34,297 bases of DNA from Lachnospiraceae bacterium (GTDB taxonomy: Bacteria; Bacillota; Clostridia; Lachnospirales; Lachnospiraceae). A program made the translations under genes and the position numbers. The notes under the pieces are model-generated. The model had not been told where the DNA came from, made no database searches, and was given only the letters and a program-made list of their open reading frames with translations. Of this stretch, positions 15,399 through 24,541 are shown piece by piece; position 1 is the stretch's first letter, and each line of letters starts with the position of its first letter. The stretch spans positions 1 through 34,297 of the forward strand of contig JAEENL010000076.1 in the NCBI GenBank assembly GCA_016283775.1. Reading direction: 5' to 3'.

Positions 15399-16493
15399 AT
15401 GGAAAACGAGTTACTTGAATATGAATGCCCCGCGTGCGGTGGCATGCTCGAATTTGACACAGCCTCACAGATGCTTAAGTGTCCCTATTGCGACACAAAG
15501 TATGATGTTGAGGAATTCAGAAAGAGGCTTGCGGAAAAGCAGAAAAAAGCCGAGGAAGCGAAGGATTCCCGGCTTGAGCAGTCAAATGCGGAGTGGGTTG
15601 ATGACAATCTTCTGATCTATGTCTGTCAGTCCTGCGGCGGAGAGATCATCGGCGACAAAACACTCGGAGCCACTTCCTGCCCCTTCTGCGGGAACAATGT
15701 CGTTATGACGAAGCAGTTCAAGGGCGCATTAAAGCCCGACTGCATGATCCCTTTTAAGATCGACAAGGAAGCTGCAAAGGCTGCTTTAAAGAAGCATTTT
15801 GAAGGAAAAAAACTTCTCCCGCCGAGCTTTAAGACAGAAAGCAAGCTTGATGAGGTAAAGGGCGTGTATGTGCCCTTTTTCCTGTTCAATGTGGACGCGA
15901 CCGGACGTGCGGAGTACAATGCGACAAACGTGCGCACATGGACTTCGGGGAATTATGATTACAGAGAGACAAAGCATTTTGACATAAAGCGTGAAGCGAT
16001 CGCCGCTTTTGATGACGTTCCCGCTGATGCTTCGACAAAAATGGCGGACGATCTGATGGATTCGATAGAGCCATATGATTACAAGGCTCTTGTTCCGTTC
16101 AACCCGGCCTATCTTGCGGGATTTCTCGCAGACAAGTATGACGTTGAGGCGGACAAGCTCGTGCCGAGGATACGTCCGAGAGTGGAAAGCACGCTTTCTT
16201 CACAGATCGACGGTACGGTGGGAAAATACACCACTTTGAACAAAAGGTCCCGCGCGGTCGTGCTTGACAGAGTAAAGAGCAGATATGCGCTCCTTCCCGT
16301 CTGGGTGCTCACCACGAGGTGGAACGACAAACCGTATGTCTTTGCGATGAACGGACAGACAGGAAAGTTTGTCGGAAACCTTCCGATGGACAAAAAGCTG
16401 TATTTTAAATATCTTGCGAAATATACGGGACTTATCGGTATCATCGGAGGAACGATATCGTTCCTCTTCTATATGTCCAGATACTGGTTCTGA
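15399..16493 (+). CDS. Double zinc-ribbon protein with C-terminal membrane anchor
   Basis: This 364-aa protein starts with two zinc ribbons: Cys10/Cys13 with Cys28/Cys31 (CPACGG ... CPYC), and Cys76/Cys79 with Cys94/Cys97 (CQSCGG ... CPFCG), joined by a charged helical segment. A mixed domain rich in aromatic and charged residues follows, and one hydrophobic segment ends the protein (~342-362). Related proteins are usually annotated only as TFIIB-type zinc-ribbon proteins. The ATG at 15399 is chosen over 15369 because AGAGG (15386-15390) lies 8 bases before it, while 15369 has no good site. It pairs with the TPM gene 14 bases downstream; the function is unknown. Confidence 0.8.
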   Translation: MENELLEYECPACGGMLEFDTASQMLKCPYCDTKYDVEEFRKRLAEKQKKAEEAKDSRLEQSNAEWVDDNLLIYVCQSCGGEIIGDKTLGATSCPFCGNNVVMTKQFKGALKPDCMIPFKIDKEAAKAALKKHFEGKKLLPPSFKTESKLDEVKGVYVPFFLFNVDATGRAEYNATNVRTWTSGNYDYRETKHFDIKREAIAAFDDVPADASTKMADDLMDSIEPYDYKALVPFNPAYLAGFLADKYDVEADKLVPRIRPRVESTLSSQIDGTVGKYTTLNKRSRAVVLDRVKSRYALLPVWVLTTRWNDKPYVFAMNGQTGKFVGNLPMDKKLYFKYLAKYTGLIGIIGGTISFLFYMSRYWF

Positions 16494-16507
16494 CAGGGAG
16501 GCGCGTG

Positions 16508-17521
16508 ATGAAGATGTATACGTTTTTTAAAAGATCCGCCGCCCTTGCCGTAAGCTTTGTTATAGCGGCTGTGCTTGTTTTTTTACAGCCGGCGGTACCG
16601 GCCCATGCCGAAGATATGGATGATACAGGCTATATTGCCGAGGACGGGGAGACTCATTCACTTCATGTCGACAAAGACAGAGTGGTGGACAACCTGGGGC
16701 TTCTCAGCAATTCCGAGGAGCAACGCCTTGAGGAACTCTTTGACAGATATTCCGAAGAGCTGGATTTTGACATTGTCCTCCTTACGAGCGACACTCTCGG
16801 GGGCTGTGCCGATGTGATGCGGTATGCCGATGAATATTTTGAAGAGAACGGCTACGGAGTGGGAGACACAAGGGACGGCGCTATATTTGTAAGGTACCTG
16901 AACGGCTCCGAAAAGGAAGTCTGGATCAGCACCTGCGGAACAGGTCTGATATGCCTGTATGACGATTATATCGACGCGATCTATGAAGAACTGACTCCCG
17001 CCTTCCTTGACGGGAGATATTATGAGGCTTTTAAGATCTTCGGTGACATGACCGCAGACTCCGTAAGGCGCTGGGAGCAGGAAGGCGAACCCACCGATGT
17101 TCACGGCAATTCGGGAAACACTTATTACTATGACGAAGAGCAGGGATCGTATTTTAACTATATTTACGGAAAACCTGATTACTCACTGAACTACCCGTTT
17201 TATTTCTGGGTATGGCTTTTCATAAGAGGCTGCATACTGCCTACCGTCATCGGACTTATCTTTGCGCTCATAAAGACAGGTTCGATGAAAAAGCAGTTAA
17301 GATCCGTGGAAACCGCGGGCGGAGCGGCGCAGTATGAACGGAAAAACAGTTTTGTGCTCAGGGTGAGCACGGATAATCTCGTCCGTACAAATACCACAAA
17401 GACAAGACACGTGGAAGCGTCGTCCTATTCCGGAGGACGATCCGGCGGAGGCGGGCACGTTTCAAGCTCTCACCACTCTTCGGGCGGATTTTCGCACGGC
17501 GGCGGCGGACGCCACATGTAA
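16508..17521 (+). CDS. Exported TPM-domain protein with Gly/Ser/His-rich tail
   Basis: This 337-aa protein has a signal peptide (hydrophobic ~11-28, probable cleavage after AHA at 34), a TPM domain (~55-195; VVDNLGLLSNSEEQRLEE, IVLLTSDTLGG, GYGVGDTRDGAIFV), one membrane helix (~228-252), a cytosolic basic segment and a C-terminal tail rich in Gly, Ser and His. TPM domains occur in membrane-maintenance proteins such as the YgcG family and in photosystem II assembly factors; no enzymatic role is firmly known for the bacterial forms. GGGAGG (16496-16501) is six bases before ATG 16508, which decides against the in-frame GTG at 16505. The pairing with the zinc-ribbon gene suggests joint action at the membrane. 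Confidence 0.85.
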   Translation: MKMYTFFKRSAALAVSFVIAAVLVFLQPAVPAHAEDMDDTGYIAEDGETHSLHVDKDRVVDNLGLLSNSEEQRLEELFDRYSEELDFDIVLLTSDTLGGCADVMRYADEYFEENGYGVGDTRDGAIFVRYLNGSEKEVWISTCGTGLICLYDDYIDAIYEELTPAFLDGRYYEAFKIFGDMTADSVRRWEQEGEPTDVHGNSGNTYYYDEEQGSYFNYIYGKPDYSLNYPFYFWVWLFIRGCILPTVIGLIFALIKTGSMKKQLRSVETAGGAAQYERKNSFVLRVSTDNLVRTNTTKTRHVEASSYSGGRSGGGGHVSSSHHSSGGFSHGGGGRHM

Positions 17522-17554
17522 TACGATAACTTACAGGCTTACAGAGGTCGATGG

Positions 17555-19405
17555 ATGAAAAAACTGAACGCCATTTTGATATTGGTTACCGCACTCAGTA
17601 TAGCAACGCTTGTATTCGTGCTATATTCCACCGGCGTGTTCGCAAAAGGTGAGCCTGAACCCACGCCAGTTCCCGGAGCCACACCGAGCCCCGTGATCCC
17701 GCGTGAGCAGTATCAGAACGACTACGAAGCGGACCCCGATCAGAGTAAAGAGATCGCGGTGATAAATGTTCTTGAACATTTTACGACTTATGGTTCACCT
17801 GATACAATATACACATATTCCTTCCAGAACAAAGTACGCGCTTCGATAGACAAGTTGATCGAAGAAGGCGATTACACTGAGGATGAGCCGCTTGTCATAA
17901 GAAACCCGTTCTGCACAAACACACAGTCACTCTATATCTATTTCAGGACTTCATATCCCTGCGCCGCAGGATACAATGTGCACGTTTCTTCGGCGGATTC
18001 CGGTGCGGACGATTTCGGAGGATACGTCATCGCATCGAAGGAGCATTACGTTTTCGAAGACGGATGCGAGGAAGAAGTAAATACCTCGCTGGTGCACGAG
18101 TTCAGCATCACGGGGATACAGCCGGGCATCACAAATACCATAACCATAAGGCTTGTGGACGAAAAAGGCATCATCAGGATGCGCCGTTTCTATTACAACT
18201 TTGAGGAGGGATTGGACAACAGCACTCAGGCAAAGCTTAAGACCGAACGCGCCACCAAGACGGTTGTCGTTGATGAAGAGACACTTGAGACCGCGACCGT
18301 GAACGTGAGCCCTCATGAACTCTCAGACGGGCTGTTTGCAGTTTTCCGCGGGATCAACGGATATGTGCCCTACATGATGGTCTATGACAACAAGGGCTAT
18401 GCCCGCATGGAGGTCCCGCTTGTAGACACGACAGCCGAGAGCGTGTGCGTTAAAGACGGGTTCATGTATCTCCCGGTCTCGCAGAATAAGTTCGTAAAGA
18501 TCAGCTCTCTCGGAGAAGTGGTAAAGATATATACTACAGATGAGTTCAGATTTGAGAGCGCATGGTGCATGGATGACAACGGAAACGCGCTGATCGTCGC
18601 GACCGATCTCATGCAGTCGGGCAAGCGTGACGTGGTATGCGTTGTTGATCTGGAAAAAGACGCCGTCAGCAAGCTTTTTGACATGGGCGACCTTTTGAAG
18701 GACTACAAGGCGGCATCCGGGAAAAAAGACTGGATCGGACTTTCGTCTATTTCCTATACAGGGGACAATATGGTGGTATTGTCCGCAGATGTCCCAGGGG
18801 TACTTATCAAGGTGAGACGCATCTACAACGGCCCCAGACTTGTGGGACTCGCAGGCACGGGAAAGGGCTTTGAAGAACTGGAGAATATCTCAAAATTCTT
18901 CTTTGTGAACGAAGGAAATTTTGATTTCCCGTCCACGGTGACGATGTCCGGATACAGAGAGTACGACCTCATAAAAGAGACCCGATCCTACATCTGGATG
19001 CTTGACAGGAACAAGGACTATCGTTACGAAAAGAATGAAGAACATTTCTCATATTTCACCGAGCTTCTCATCGACGATGAGGAGAGGACTGTGAGAAAGA
19101 TAAAAGACAGTGTGCTGCTTCCGGAGCTTTTTGACGATTCAAAGCTTATGAAGCACGGCGACAACTGGCTTTTGATAAACGGCGCGGACAGCAGCTTCAA
19201 GGAATATGACGAGGATCTTCTCCTCATAAACACATTCACTTACGAAGCGCCAAAAACCATAAAGACCATCGAGCAGCAGGACAAAGATGAGGACGATCCG
19301 CCTCCGGACGATACTGTGAGATACACGGGCATCGACAAGTTCGATCCGCTCGATTATCTGTTCACGGATGAGGTCATTGTTTACGTGAACACAGAAAAGA
19401 ACTGA
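17555..19405 (+). CDS. Arylsulfotransferase-like (ASST fold) exported protein, apparently catalytically degenerate
   Basis: This 616-aa protein has an N-terminal membrane segment or uncleaved signal (~5-28), a Pro/Thr linker, an N-terminal domain like that of arylsulfotransferases (LVIRNPFCTNTQSLYIYFRT at 113-132) and a beta-propeller-like body (~245-565). By my recollection of the family, the ASST positions HHDI, DW-H-NS, SSR and the sulfate-accepting QH are here ESAWCM (334-339), DWIGLSS (392-398), SAD (410-412) and DFPSTVT (457-463), so the catalytic His and Arg residues appear to be missing. It may therefore be a binding or structural protein rather than a sulfotransferase. Acidic C-terminus. 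AGAGGT at 17543-17548 supports the ATG at 17555. It lies 33 bases after the TPM gene. Confidence 0.7.
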   Translation: MKKLNAILILVTALSIATLVFVLYSTGVFAKGEPEPTPVPGATPSPVIPREQYQNDYEADPDQSKEIAVINVLEHFTTYGSPDTIYTYSFQNKVRASIDKLIEEGDYTEDEPLVIRNPFCTNTQSLYIYFRTSYPCAAGYNVHVSSADSGADDFGGYVIASKEHYVFEDGCEEEVNTSLVHEFSITGIQPGITNTITIRLVDEKGIIRMRRFYYNFEEGLDNSTQAKLKTERATKTVVVDEETLETATVNVSPHELSDGLFAVFRGINGYVPYMMVYDNKGYARMEVPLVDTTAESVCVKDGFMYLPVSQNKFVKISSLGEVVKIYTTDEFRFESAWCMDDNGNALIVATDLMQSGKRDVVCVVDLEKDAVSKLFDMGDLLKDYKAASGKKDWIGLSSISYTGDNMVVLSADVPGVLIKVRRIYNGPRLVGLAGTGKGFEELENISKFFFVNEGNFDFPSTVTMSGYREYDLIKETRSYIWMLDRNKDYRYEKNEEHFSYFTELLIDDEERTVRKIKDSVLLPELFDDSKLMKHGDNWLLINGADSSFKEYDEDLLLINTFTYEAPKTIKTIEQQDKDEDDPPPDDTVRYTGIDKFDPLDYLFTDEVIVYVNTEKN

Positions 19406-19425
19406 TCTAAGGGGAACACAGCAAT

Positions 19426-21441
19426 TTGGGTAAGAATCTGTATATAGCGGAAAAACCGAGCGTCGCTGAGGCTTTCGCAACAGCTCTTCATGAGAGCTTT
19501 TCAAGACATGACGGGTACAAGGAGTCGGAGACGAGCGTTGTTACCTGGTGTGTGGGACATCTGATAACCATGAGTTATCCCGAGGAATACGATCCCGCGC
19601 TTAAAAGATGGACACCGGAGCCGCTTCCTTTCATTCCGTCGGAGTGGAAATATGAGGTGATCCCGTCGAGTGCAAAGCAGTTCAACATCGTAAAAGGACT
19701 GCTGAACCGCGCGGATGTGACCTGTATATACATATGCACTGACTCGGGGCGTGAGGGTGAATACATTTACCGCCTCGTGGACCAGGAGGCCCACGTTCCC
19801 AAGGACAAAGTGAGGCGCAGAGTCTGGATCGATTCACAGACCGAGGAAGCCGTTATCGAGGGGATAAAAAACGCAAAGACCTGGGATGCATATGACAATC
19901 TTTCGGATGCAGCGTATCTTCGCGCAAAGGAAGATTACCTCATGGGCATCAATTTTTCAAGGATACTCACCATCAAATACGGGAATGCGCTGCAGCATTT
20001 CACAAAGGCCGAAAAACGCTCCGCGATCTCTGTGGGACGTGTGATGACCTGCGTTTTGGGGATCGTGGTGAGAAGAGAGCGGGAAATACGTGACTTTGTA
20101 AAAACACCGTTCTACAGAGTGATAGCAAAGACAGGGCCCGGGTTTGAAGCGGAATTCAGAGCGACCGAGGGCAGCAGATATTTTGCATCACCTGCGCTTT
20201 ACAAGGAAAACGGCTTTAAAAAGCGAAAAGACGCCGAAACACTGATCTCACAGCTCTCGGGACATGACGGTACGGTACATTCCATAGAAAGAAAGACCGA
20301 AAAAAAGCAGGCGCCGCTCCTTTTTAACCTCGCGGAACTTCAGAACGCCTGCTCAAAACGCTTCAAGATAAGCCCCGATGAGACGCTTAAGGTCACTCAG
20401 GAGCTTTATGAGAAAAAGCTCGTGACATACCCGAGGACCGACGCGAGAGTGCTTTCTACGGCAGTCGCCAAAGAGATATACAAAAACATCGGCGGACTTA
20501 AAAACTTCCCTCCGGTCGCAGCGCTTGCGGAAGAGATAATGACCGGAAAGAAATATGCGGGGATAGAAAAAAGCAAATACTGTGATGACAAAAAGATAAC
20601 CGATCACTATGCGATAATACCCACCGGACAGACGGCGGCGTATAACAGTCTCGGAAGCCTTCAGCAGAAGGTCTACGAACTGATCGTGAGACGTTTTTTA
20701 AGCATATTTTACCCACCCGCGGAATACAAAAAAGTCTCGCTCGTCCTTGATATCTGCGGCGAAAAGTTTTTTGCGGGATTCCGTGTGCTCGACAAAGAAG
20801 GGTATCTTAAAGCACTCGGAACAAATGTCGACGATGCTGGCGCCGAAAAGCAGGATAAGTCCGACAAGAAGGAACAGCCCGATCCCGAGGAGGACATGGT
20901 GATATCCTCGGATGCCTTGAGCCTTGTATCCTCAATGAAAAAAGGCGATACGGTGGCCATTTCCTCGCTTTTTGTAAAAGAAGGCGAGACAAAGCCGCCA
21001 AAACGCTACAACTCCGGCGATCTCATCCTCACAATGGAAAATGCCGGACAGTTCATAGAGGACGAAGAACTGCGCGCTCAGATAAAAGGAGCGGGGATAG
21101 GCACGAGCGCCACTCGCGCAGAGATCCTGAGCAAGCTTGTAAAGATAGAATATCTTGCACTGAACAAAAAGACACAGATCATCACGCCCACAAAGACAGG
21201 CGAAATGGTCTATGAGGTTGTAACGGGCTCCATCTATCAGCTTTTGAACGCGGAGCTCACCGCAAGCTGGGAAAAAGGCCTTTCGCAGGTGGCGGAAGGA
21301 AAGATAGGTGAGGCGGAATATATGAAAAAACTCACCGACTATGTAACGCAAAAGACCCTGTTCGTTAAGGGACTGAACAACATATCAAGACTCAATTCGG
21401 CATTTTCGGAAGTGGAAAGGAATTACAAAAATGATAAGTGA
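19426..21441 (+). CDS. topB: DNA topoisomerase III (type IA)
   Basis: This 671-aa enzyme relaxes or decatenates DNA by transient single-strand cleavage. The N-terminal Toprim domain has LYIAEKPSVAEAF (5-17) and TDSGREGEYIYR (105-116). The active-site tyrosine is Tyr335 in VTYPRTD, and GIGTSATRAEIL lies in the expected later position. No C-terminal zinc fingers are present, as is usual for TopB. Length is close to E. coli TopB (653 aa). The start is TTG at 19426: AGGGGA at 19410-19415 is suitably placed and the conserved N-terminus begins at once. Its last 11 bases overlap the next gene. It is chromosomal housekeeping in this setting, since no conjugation genes are nearby. Confidence 0.93.
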   Translation: MGKNLYIAEKPSVAEAFATALHESFSRHDGYKESETSVVTWCVGHLITMSYPEEYDPALKRWTPEPLPFIPSEWKYEVIPSSAKQFNIVKGLLNRADVTCIYICTDSGREGEYIYRLVDQEAHVPKDKVRRRVWIDSQTEEAVIEGIKNAKTWDAYDNLSDAAYLRAKEDYLMGINFSRILTIKYGNALQHFTKAEKRSAISVGRVMTCVLGIVVRREREIRDFVKTPFYRVIAKTGPGFEAEFRATEGSRYFASPALYKENGFKKRKDAETLISQLSGHDGTVHSIERKTEKKQAPLLFNLAELQNACSKRFKISPDETLKVTQELYEKKLVTYPRTDARVLSTAVAKEIYKNIGGLKNFPPVAALAEEIMTGKKYAGIEKSKYCDDKKITDHYAIIPTGQTAAYNSLGSLQQKVYELIVRRFLSIFYPPAEYKKVSLVLDICGEKFFAGFRVLDKEGYLKALGTNVDDAGAEKQDKSDKKEQPDPEEDMVISSDALSLVSSMKKGDTVAISSLFVKEGETKPPKRYNSGDLILTMENAGQFIEDEELRAQIKGAGIGTSATRAEILSKLVKIEYLALNKKTQIITPTKTGEMVYEVVTGSIYQLLNAELTASWEKGLSQVAEGKIGEAEYMKKLTDYVTQKTLFVKGLNNISRLNSAFSEVERNYKNDK

Positions 21442-22102
21442 TTACGCGGTAAAAAACCTGTTCGACCTTGAGAAAAGCATCGCGGGAGCTGAAATAGGCG
21501 CATTTACCTATCCCTGGGAGGTGCTCCCTAAGATCGGAGAGATCATCAAAAATATCGGAAGCACTCTTTCGGATGACTACGAAACAAGAGGAGAAAACAT
21601 CTGGATACATAAAAGCGCTAAAGTAGCACCTTCTGCTTCGATAACCGGGCCCTGCATAATATGCGCCGATGCCGAGATAAGACATTGCGCGTTCATCCGC
21701 GGAAACGCTCTTGTGGGCGCGGGCGCTGTGGTCGGAAATTCCACGGAACTAAAGAACGTGATCCTTTTTGACAAGGTACAGGTGCCTCACTACAACTACG
21801 TCGGCGATTCCGTGCTTGGCTACAAGTCGCATATGGGAGCGGGCTCTATCACTTCAAATGTCAAATCGGACAAGACGCTTGTCGTGATAAAGGACCGCGA
21901 GAGTGGCGAGACGCTTGAGACCGGGCTTAAAAAGATGGGTGCGGTGCTCGGAGACAATGTGGAAGTCGGCTGCGGTTCCGTGCTTAACCCCGGCACTGTC
22001 GTCGGAAGCAACAGCAGGATATATCCGCTCTCGTCCGTAAGAGGCTGCGTGAAAGCGGGAAGCATATACAAGAACGGAAATGAGATAGTAGAGATCAAAT
22101 GA
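21431..22102 (+). CDS. Left-handed beta-helix (hexapeptide repeat) protein, GlmU-acetyltransferase-like
   Basis: This 223-aa protein has hexapeptide repeats from ~60 to 205 (IHKSAKVAPSASITGP, FIRGNALVGAGAVVG, VPHYNYVGDSVLG, GAGSITSNVKSDK, VEVGCGSVLNPGTVVGSNS). These resemble the C-terminal acyltransferase half of GlmU and match short proteins often annotated as UDP-N-acetylglucosamine pyrophosphorylase-related. No N-terminal nucleotidyltransferase domain is present; residues 1-58 are helical. It is most likely a sugar-nucleotide acyltransferase or a non-catalytic trimer. AAAGGA at 21416-21421 gives the start, inside the end of topB. Substrate unknown. Confidence 0.8.
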   Translation: MISDYAVKNLFDLEKSIAGAEIGAFTYPWEVLPKIGEIIKNIGSTLSDDYETRGENIWIHKSAKVAPSASITGPCIICADAEIRHCAFIRGNALVGAGAVVGNSTELKNVILFDKVQVPHYNYVGDSVLGYKSHMGAGSITSNVKSDKTLVVIKDRESGETLETGLKKMGAVLGDNVEVGCGSVLNPGTVVGSNSRIYPLSSVRGCVKAGSIYKNGNEIVEIK

Positions 22103-22116
22103 CTTCGGAGGCCGGC

Positions 22117-23868
22117 ATGGAATTGGGGAAGACTACGTCAAGGGATTTTTACATAGATGTCGTTGAAAATGAGGGCGAATTAAAAGAAATCTATCTGTTC
22201 ATAGTGGATCATAAGGCAGACAAGACCTTCAAACTCACCGAAAAGACACTTGACGGTGAAGACAGGATGCAGGAGTTTCTTGATACGTTTCTTGCGATGA
22301 GAAGATCCGGCATCGCCACGCACTATTTCGCGGTAAATGCGAAAGAAGTGATGAAACTTCTCGTAAAGCCCCTTAAGGAGACATCCGGAAAAGCAAAGCA
22401 GGCCTTTACCGAAGAAAGAGACAGTAAGCTTCCCGGGGAATGGCTCACCGATTGCATCAGCATGGGACGCGCGGTGCCGATGACTTCGTTTGACGAGCGC
22501 CCTGAGCTTGGTGCCGCCTTCAGAAGAAGACTTAAAGAAAAGTATCATTCGGTGTCCGAAGAAGTAAAGCGTGTCAAAAGCACACATGTCTTCCTGGATT
22601 ATTCCAGACCTTCATCCGGCCCCGAGCTTTCGGTAAGAGTTACGGATGCGTTCATGAACACCATCGAGGAAACGAAGCTCTTTGGCCGTATAGAAGACGA
22701 CATCATGGTGCTCAAGCTTTCCGAGATTCTTAAAAAATATCCTGAGGCCGACATCATCACAAACAGGACGAGCGACCGCATGTATGCGCTTGTCGACGCG
22801 GCTCTCCTTGCAAACGGAAAGGAACCTGAGCCTGTCATTTATTCCGTGAACAGCATGCTCCACGCTCTCGGAAAAAGCGACATTCAGGCATCTCCAGATG
22901 CCTACAGGGATTACATCATGGTGGCGGAAGAACTCAGGTTCGGTCGTTACGAGGATGATGAAGTTTTCGGCGTGCATGTCCTGAAGCTCCCTTTCAGGTA
23001 CAATTCCGAAAAGGCATGGAAGAAAAATTTTAAAAAGAATCAGCTTTGGAGGCGCGGCAATTCCGAGGACGAATATTTTCTCATGGGAGACGACCGCGAG
23101 AACGATAAAGAAAAAAAGTCAAAAAAGGAACAGACCCAGACTGTTGTGGGACGCTACACTGTCGAAAAGGGAAACGAAAAGTTTGTCTTAAAGATCGAGC
23201 GTGTTTCCGTAAAGAAGTACATAAGAGGCTTTGCGGTGCTGACGATTTGGCTTGAGAACCATTTTTATCCGGGTGAAAGAGACATCAGACGTATTAATTC
23301 ATTAAGTTCCGCGCTCTGGGCTTCCTCCTACGCCGACGACGAGCTTCCCGATGTCCTCAGCATCCAGATGAAAACGGACACAAAGACCTACAGCCTTGAG
23401 GCCGTAAAAAGAAAGGCAGCGGGCATAGAACCGTGGCTCGGCCTTCTCCTCACAATGGGAAGAAAGAAGAGCAACAGCAAACGCAGATATTTCGGATCGG
23501 CAACGCTTTCCGAAAACAGTTACACTTATTACAATGACGGGACTGTGAGCCTTTACGGAGAAGACTTTGACGAGGCGTCGGAAAAAGCTCTCATAGCCGG
23601 TGAGTACCTGTTAAATATTGAGCGTGAGCTTGCATATGCGCTTGAGCCGGAAAATGACAAAAAGACCGGAGTCTTGAGCCTTTCGAGGAAAAGACAGGTA
23701 AAGAGGCTTGCAGGAGAATTTGCCTATATGACCGCTTCATATGCATATGATGAGGAGCATTCCGCATTTTCTGAAGCATTCAGGAATGTCTACCGTATCA
23801 GAAAGGGCTTTGAGACTGAAGAACGACTGAACACTAAATTTGCCCGCATTTACAGGCGTTTCGCATAA
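22117..23868 (+). CDS. Protein of unknown function (583 aa)
   Basis: I do not recognise this protein. It is soluble, highly charged and lacks a signal peptide or membrane helix. Features: an N-terminal alpha/beta region (~1-90), a middle region with regular amphipathic segments (~165-300), a Lys/Glu-rich insert at ~330-350, and a basic C-terminal part rich in Arg and aromatic residues. No nucleotide-binding loop, zinc-cysteine pattern or nuclease motif stands out. The ATG at 22117 is preferred over 22099 because CGGAGG (22106-22111) lies five bases before it; the earlier ATG would overlap the previous stop as ATGA but has no good ribosome site. It lies between the beta-helix gene and rex, 14 and 17 bases away, so it should be co-transcribed. 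Codon use looks native. Confidence 0.75.
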   Translation: MELGKTTSRDFYIDVVENEGELKEIYLFIVDHKADKTFKLTEKTLDGEDRMQEFLDTFLAMRRSGIATHYFAVNAKEVMKLLVKPLKETSGKAKQAFTEERDSKLPGEWLTDCISMGRAVPMTSFDERPELGAAFRRRLKEKYHSVSEEVKRVKSTHVFLDYSRPSSGPELSVRVTDAFMNTIEETKLFGRIEDDIMVLKLSEILKKYPEADIITNRTSDRMYALVDAALLANGKEPEPVIYSVNSMLHALGKSDIQASPDAYRDYIMVAEELRFGRYEDDEVFGVHVLKLPFRYNSEKAWKKNFKKNQLWRRGNSEDEYFLMGDDRENDKEKKSKKEQTQTVVGRYTVEKGNEKFVLKIERVSVKKYIRGFAVLTIWLENHFYPGERDIRRINSLSSALWASSYADDELPDVLSIQMKTDTKTYSLEAVKRKAAGIEPWLGLLLTMGRKKSNSKRRYFGSATLSENSYTYYNDGTVSLYGEDFDEASEKALIAGEYLLNIERELAYALEPENDKKTGVLSLSRKRQVKRLAGEFAYMTASYAYDEEHSAFSEAFRNVYRIRKGFETEERLNTKFARIYRRFA

Positions 23869-23885
23869 TAAACCGGAGGTTTTGC

Positions 23886-24527
23886 ATGAACAACGGTGAA
23901 ATTTCAACTGCAGTGATAAAAAGGCTGCCCAGGTATTACAGATATCTCGGGGAACTCCTGAACAACGGAGTGGTGCGCATCTCTTCAAAGGAACTCAGCG
24001 AAAGGATGGGCGTCACTGCTTCACAGATCCGTCAGGATCTCAACAATTTCGGAGGCTTCGGACAGCAGGGCTATGGCTACAATGTCGACTATCTTCACGG
24101 AGAGATCGGGCGGATACTTGGTCTTGATGAAAAAAAATCCATGATCATAGTGGGCGCCGGCCATTTGGGACAGGCCTTTGCAAAATATTCCGATTTTGTA
24201 AAGAGGGGCTTTGTGATAAAAGCTCTCTTTGACATTGATAAGGACCTTATCGGGCGGACCTTCAACGGTATCAAAGTCCTTTCAATGGACGATCTTAAGG
24301 CGTTTCTCGAGGAGACACAGGTGGACATCGCCGCCATAACCGTTCCGAAGGATCCGGCTCCGAAGGTCGCAAACGAACTGGTAAAGCTCGGGATAAAGGC
24401 GATATGGAACTTTGCTCCGACCGATCTTTCACTTCCCAGGGAAGTGGCGCTTGAAAACGTTCATCTCACGGAAAGCCTGATGAGACTCTCTTACAAGCTA
24501 AAGGCTAAGGAGAGCGAAGGACTTTAA
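23886..24527 (+). CDS. rex: Redox-sensing transcriptional repressor Rex
   Basis: This 213-aa DNA-binding repressor senses the NADH/NAD+ ratio; NADH releases it from its operators, usually upstream of fermentation and respiratory genes. The winged-helix part (~1-80) carries SSKELSERMGVTASQIRQDL and FGGFGQQGYGYNV. The Rossmann domain has IIVGAGHLGQAF (87-98), followed by the domain-swapped C-terminal helix that includes LSYKLK. Length is typical (about 210 aa). GGAGG about six bases upstream fixes the ATG. It is 14 bases before the NAD(P)H-hydrate repair gene, so a redox sensor and a cofactor repair enzyme share one transcript. I saw no clear Rex-type palindrome at the promoters identified in this window. 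Confidence 0.96.
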   Translation: MNNGEISTAVIKRLPRYYRYLGELLNNGVVRISSKELSERMGVTASQIRQDLNNFGGFGQQGYGYNVDYLHGEIGRILGLDEKKSMIIVGAGHLGQAFAKYSDFVKRGFVIKALFDIDKDLIGRTFNGIKVLSMDDLKAFLEETQVDIAAITVPKDPAPKVANELVKLGIKAIWNFAPTDLSLPREVALENVHLTESLMRLSYKLKAKESEGL

Positions 24528-24541
24528 GAACGGAGGATCAC

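Noticed and set aside
19426-21441. topB considered as a marker of an integrative conjugative element
   Set aside because: Neighbours are rex, nnr and other chromosomal-type genes, with no mobility genes anywhere in the window.
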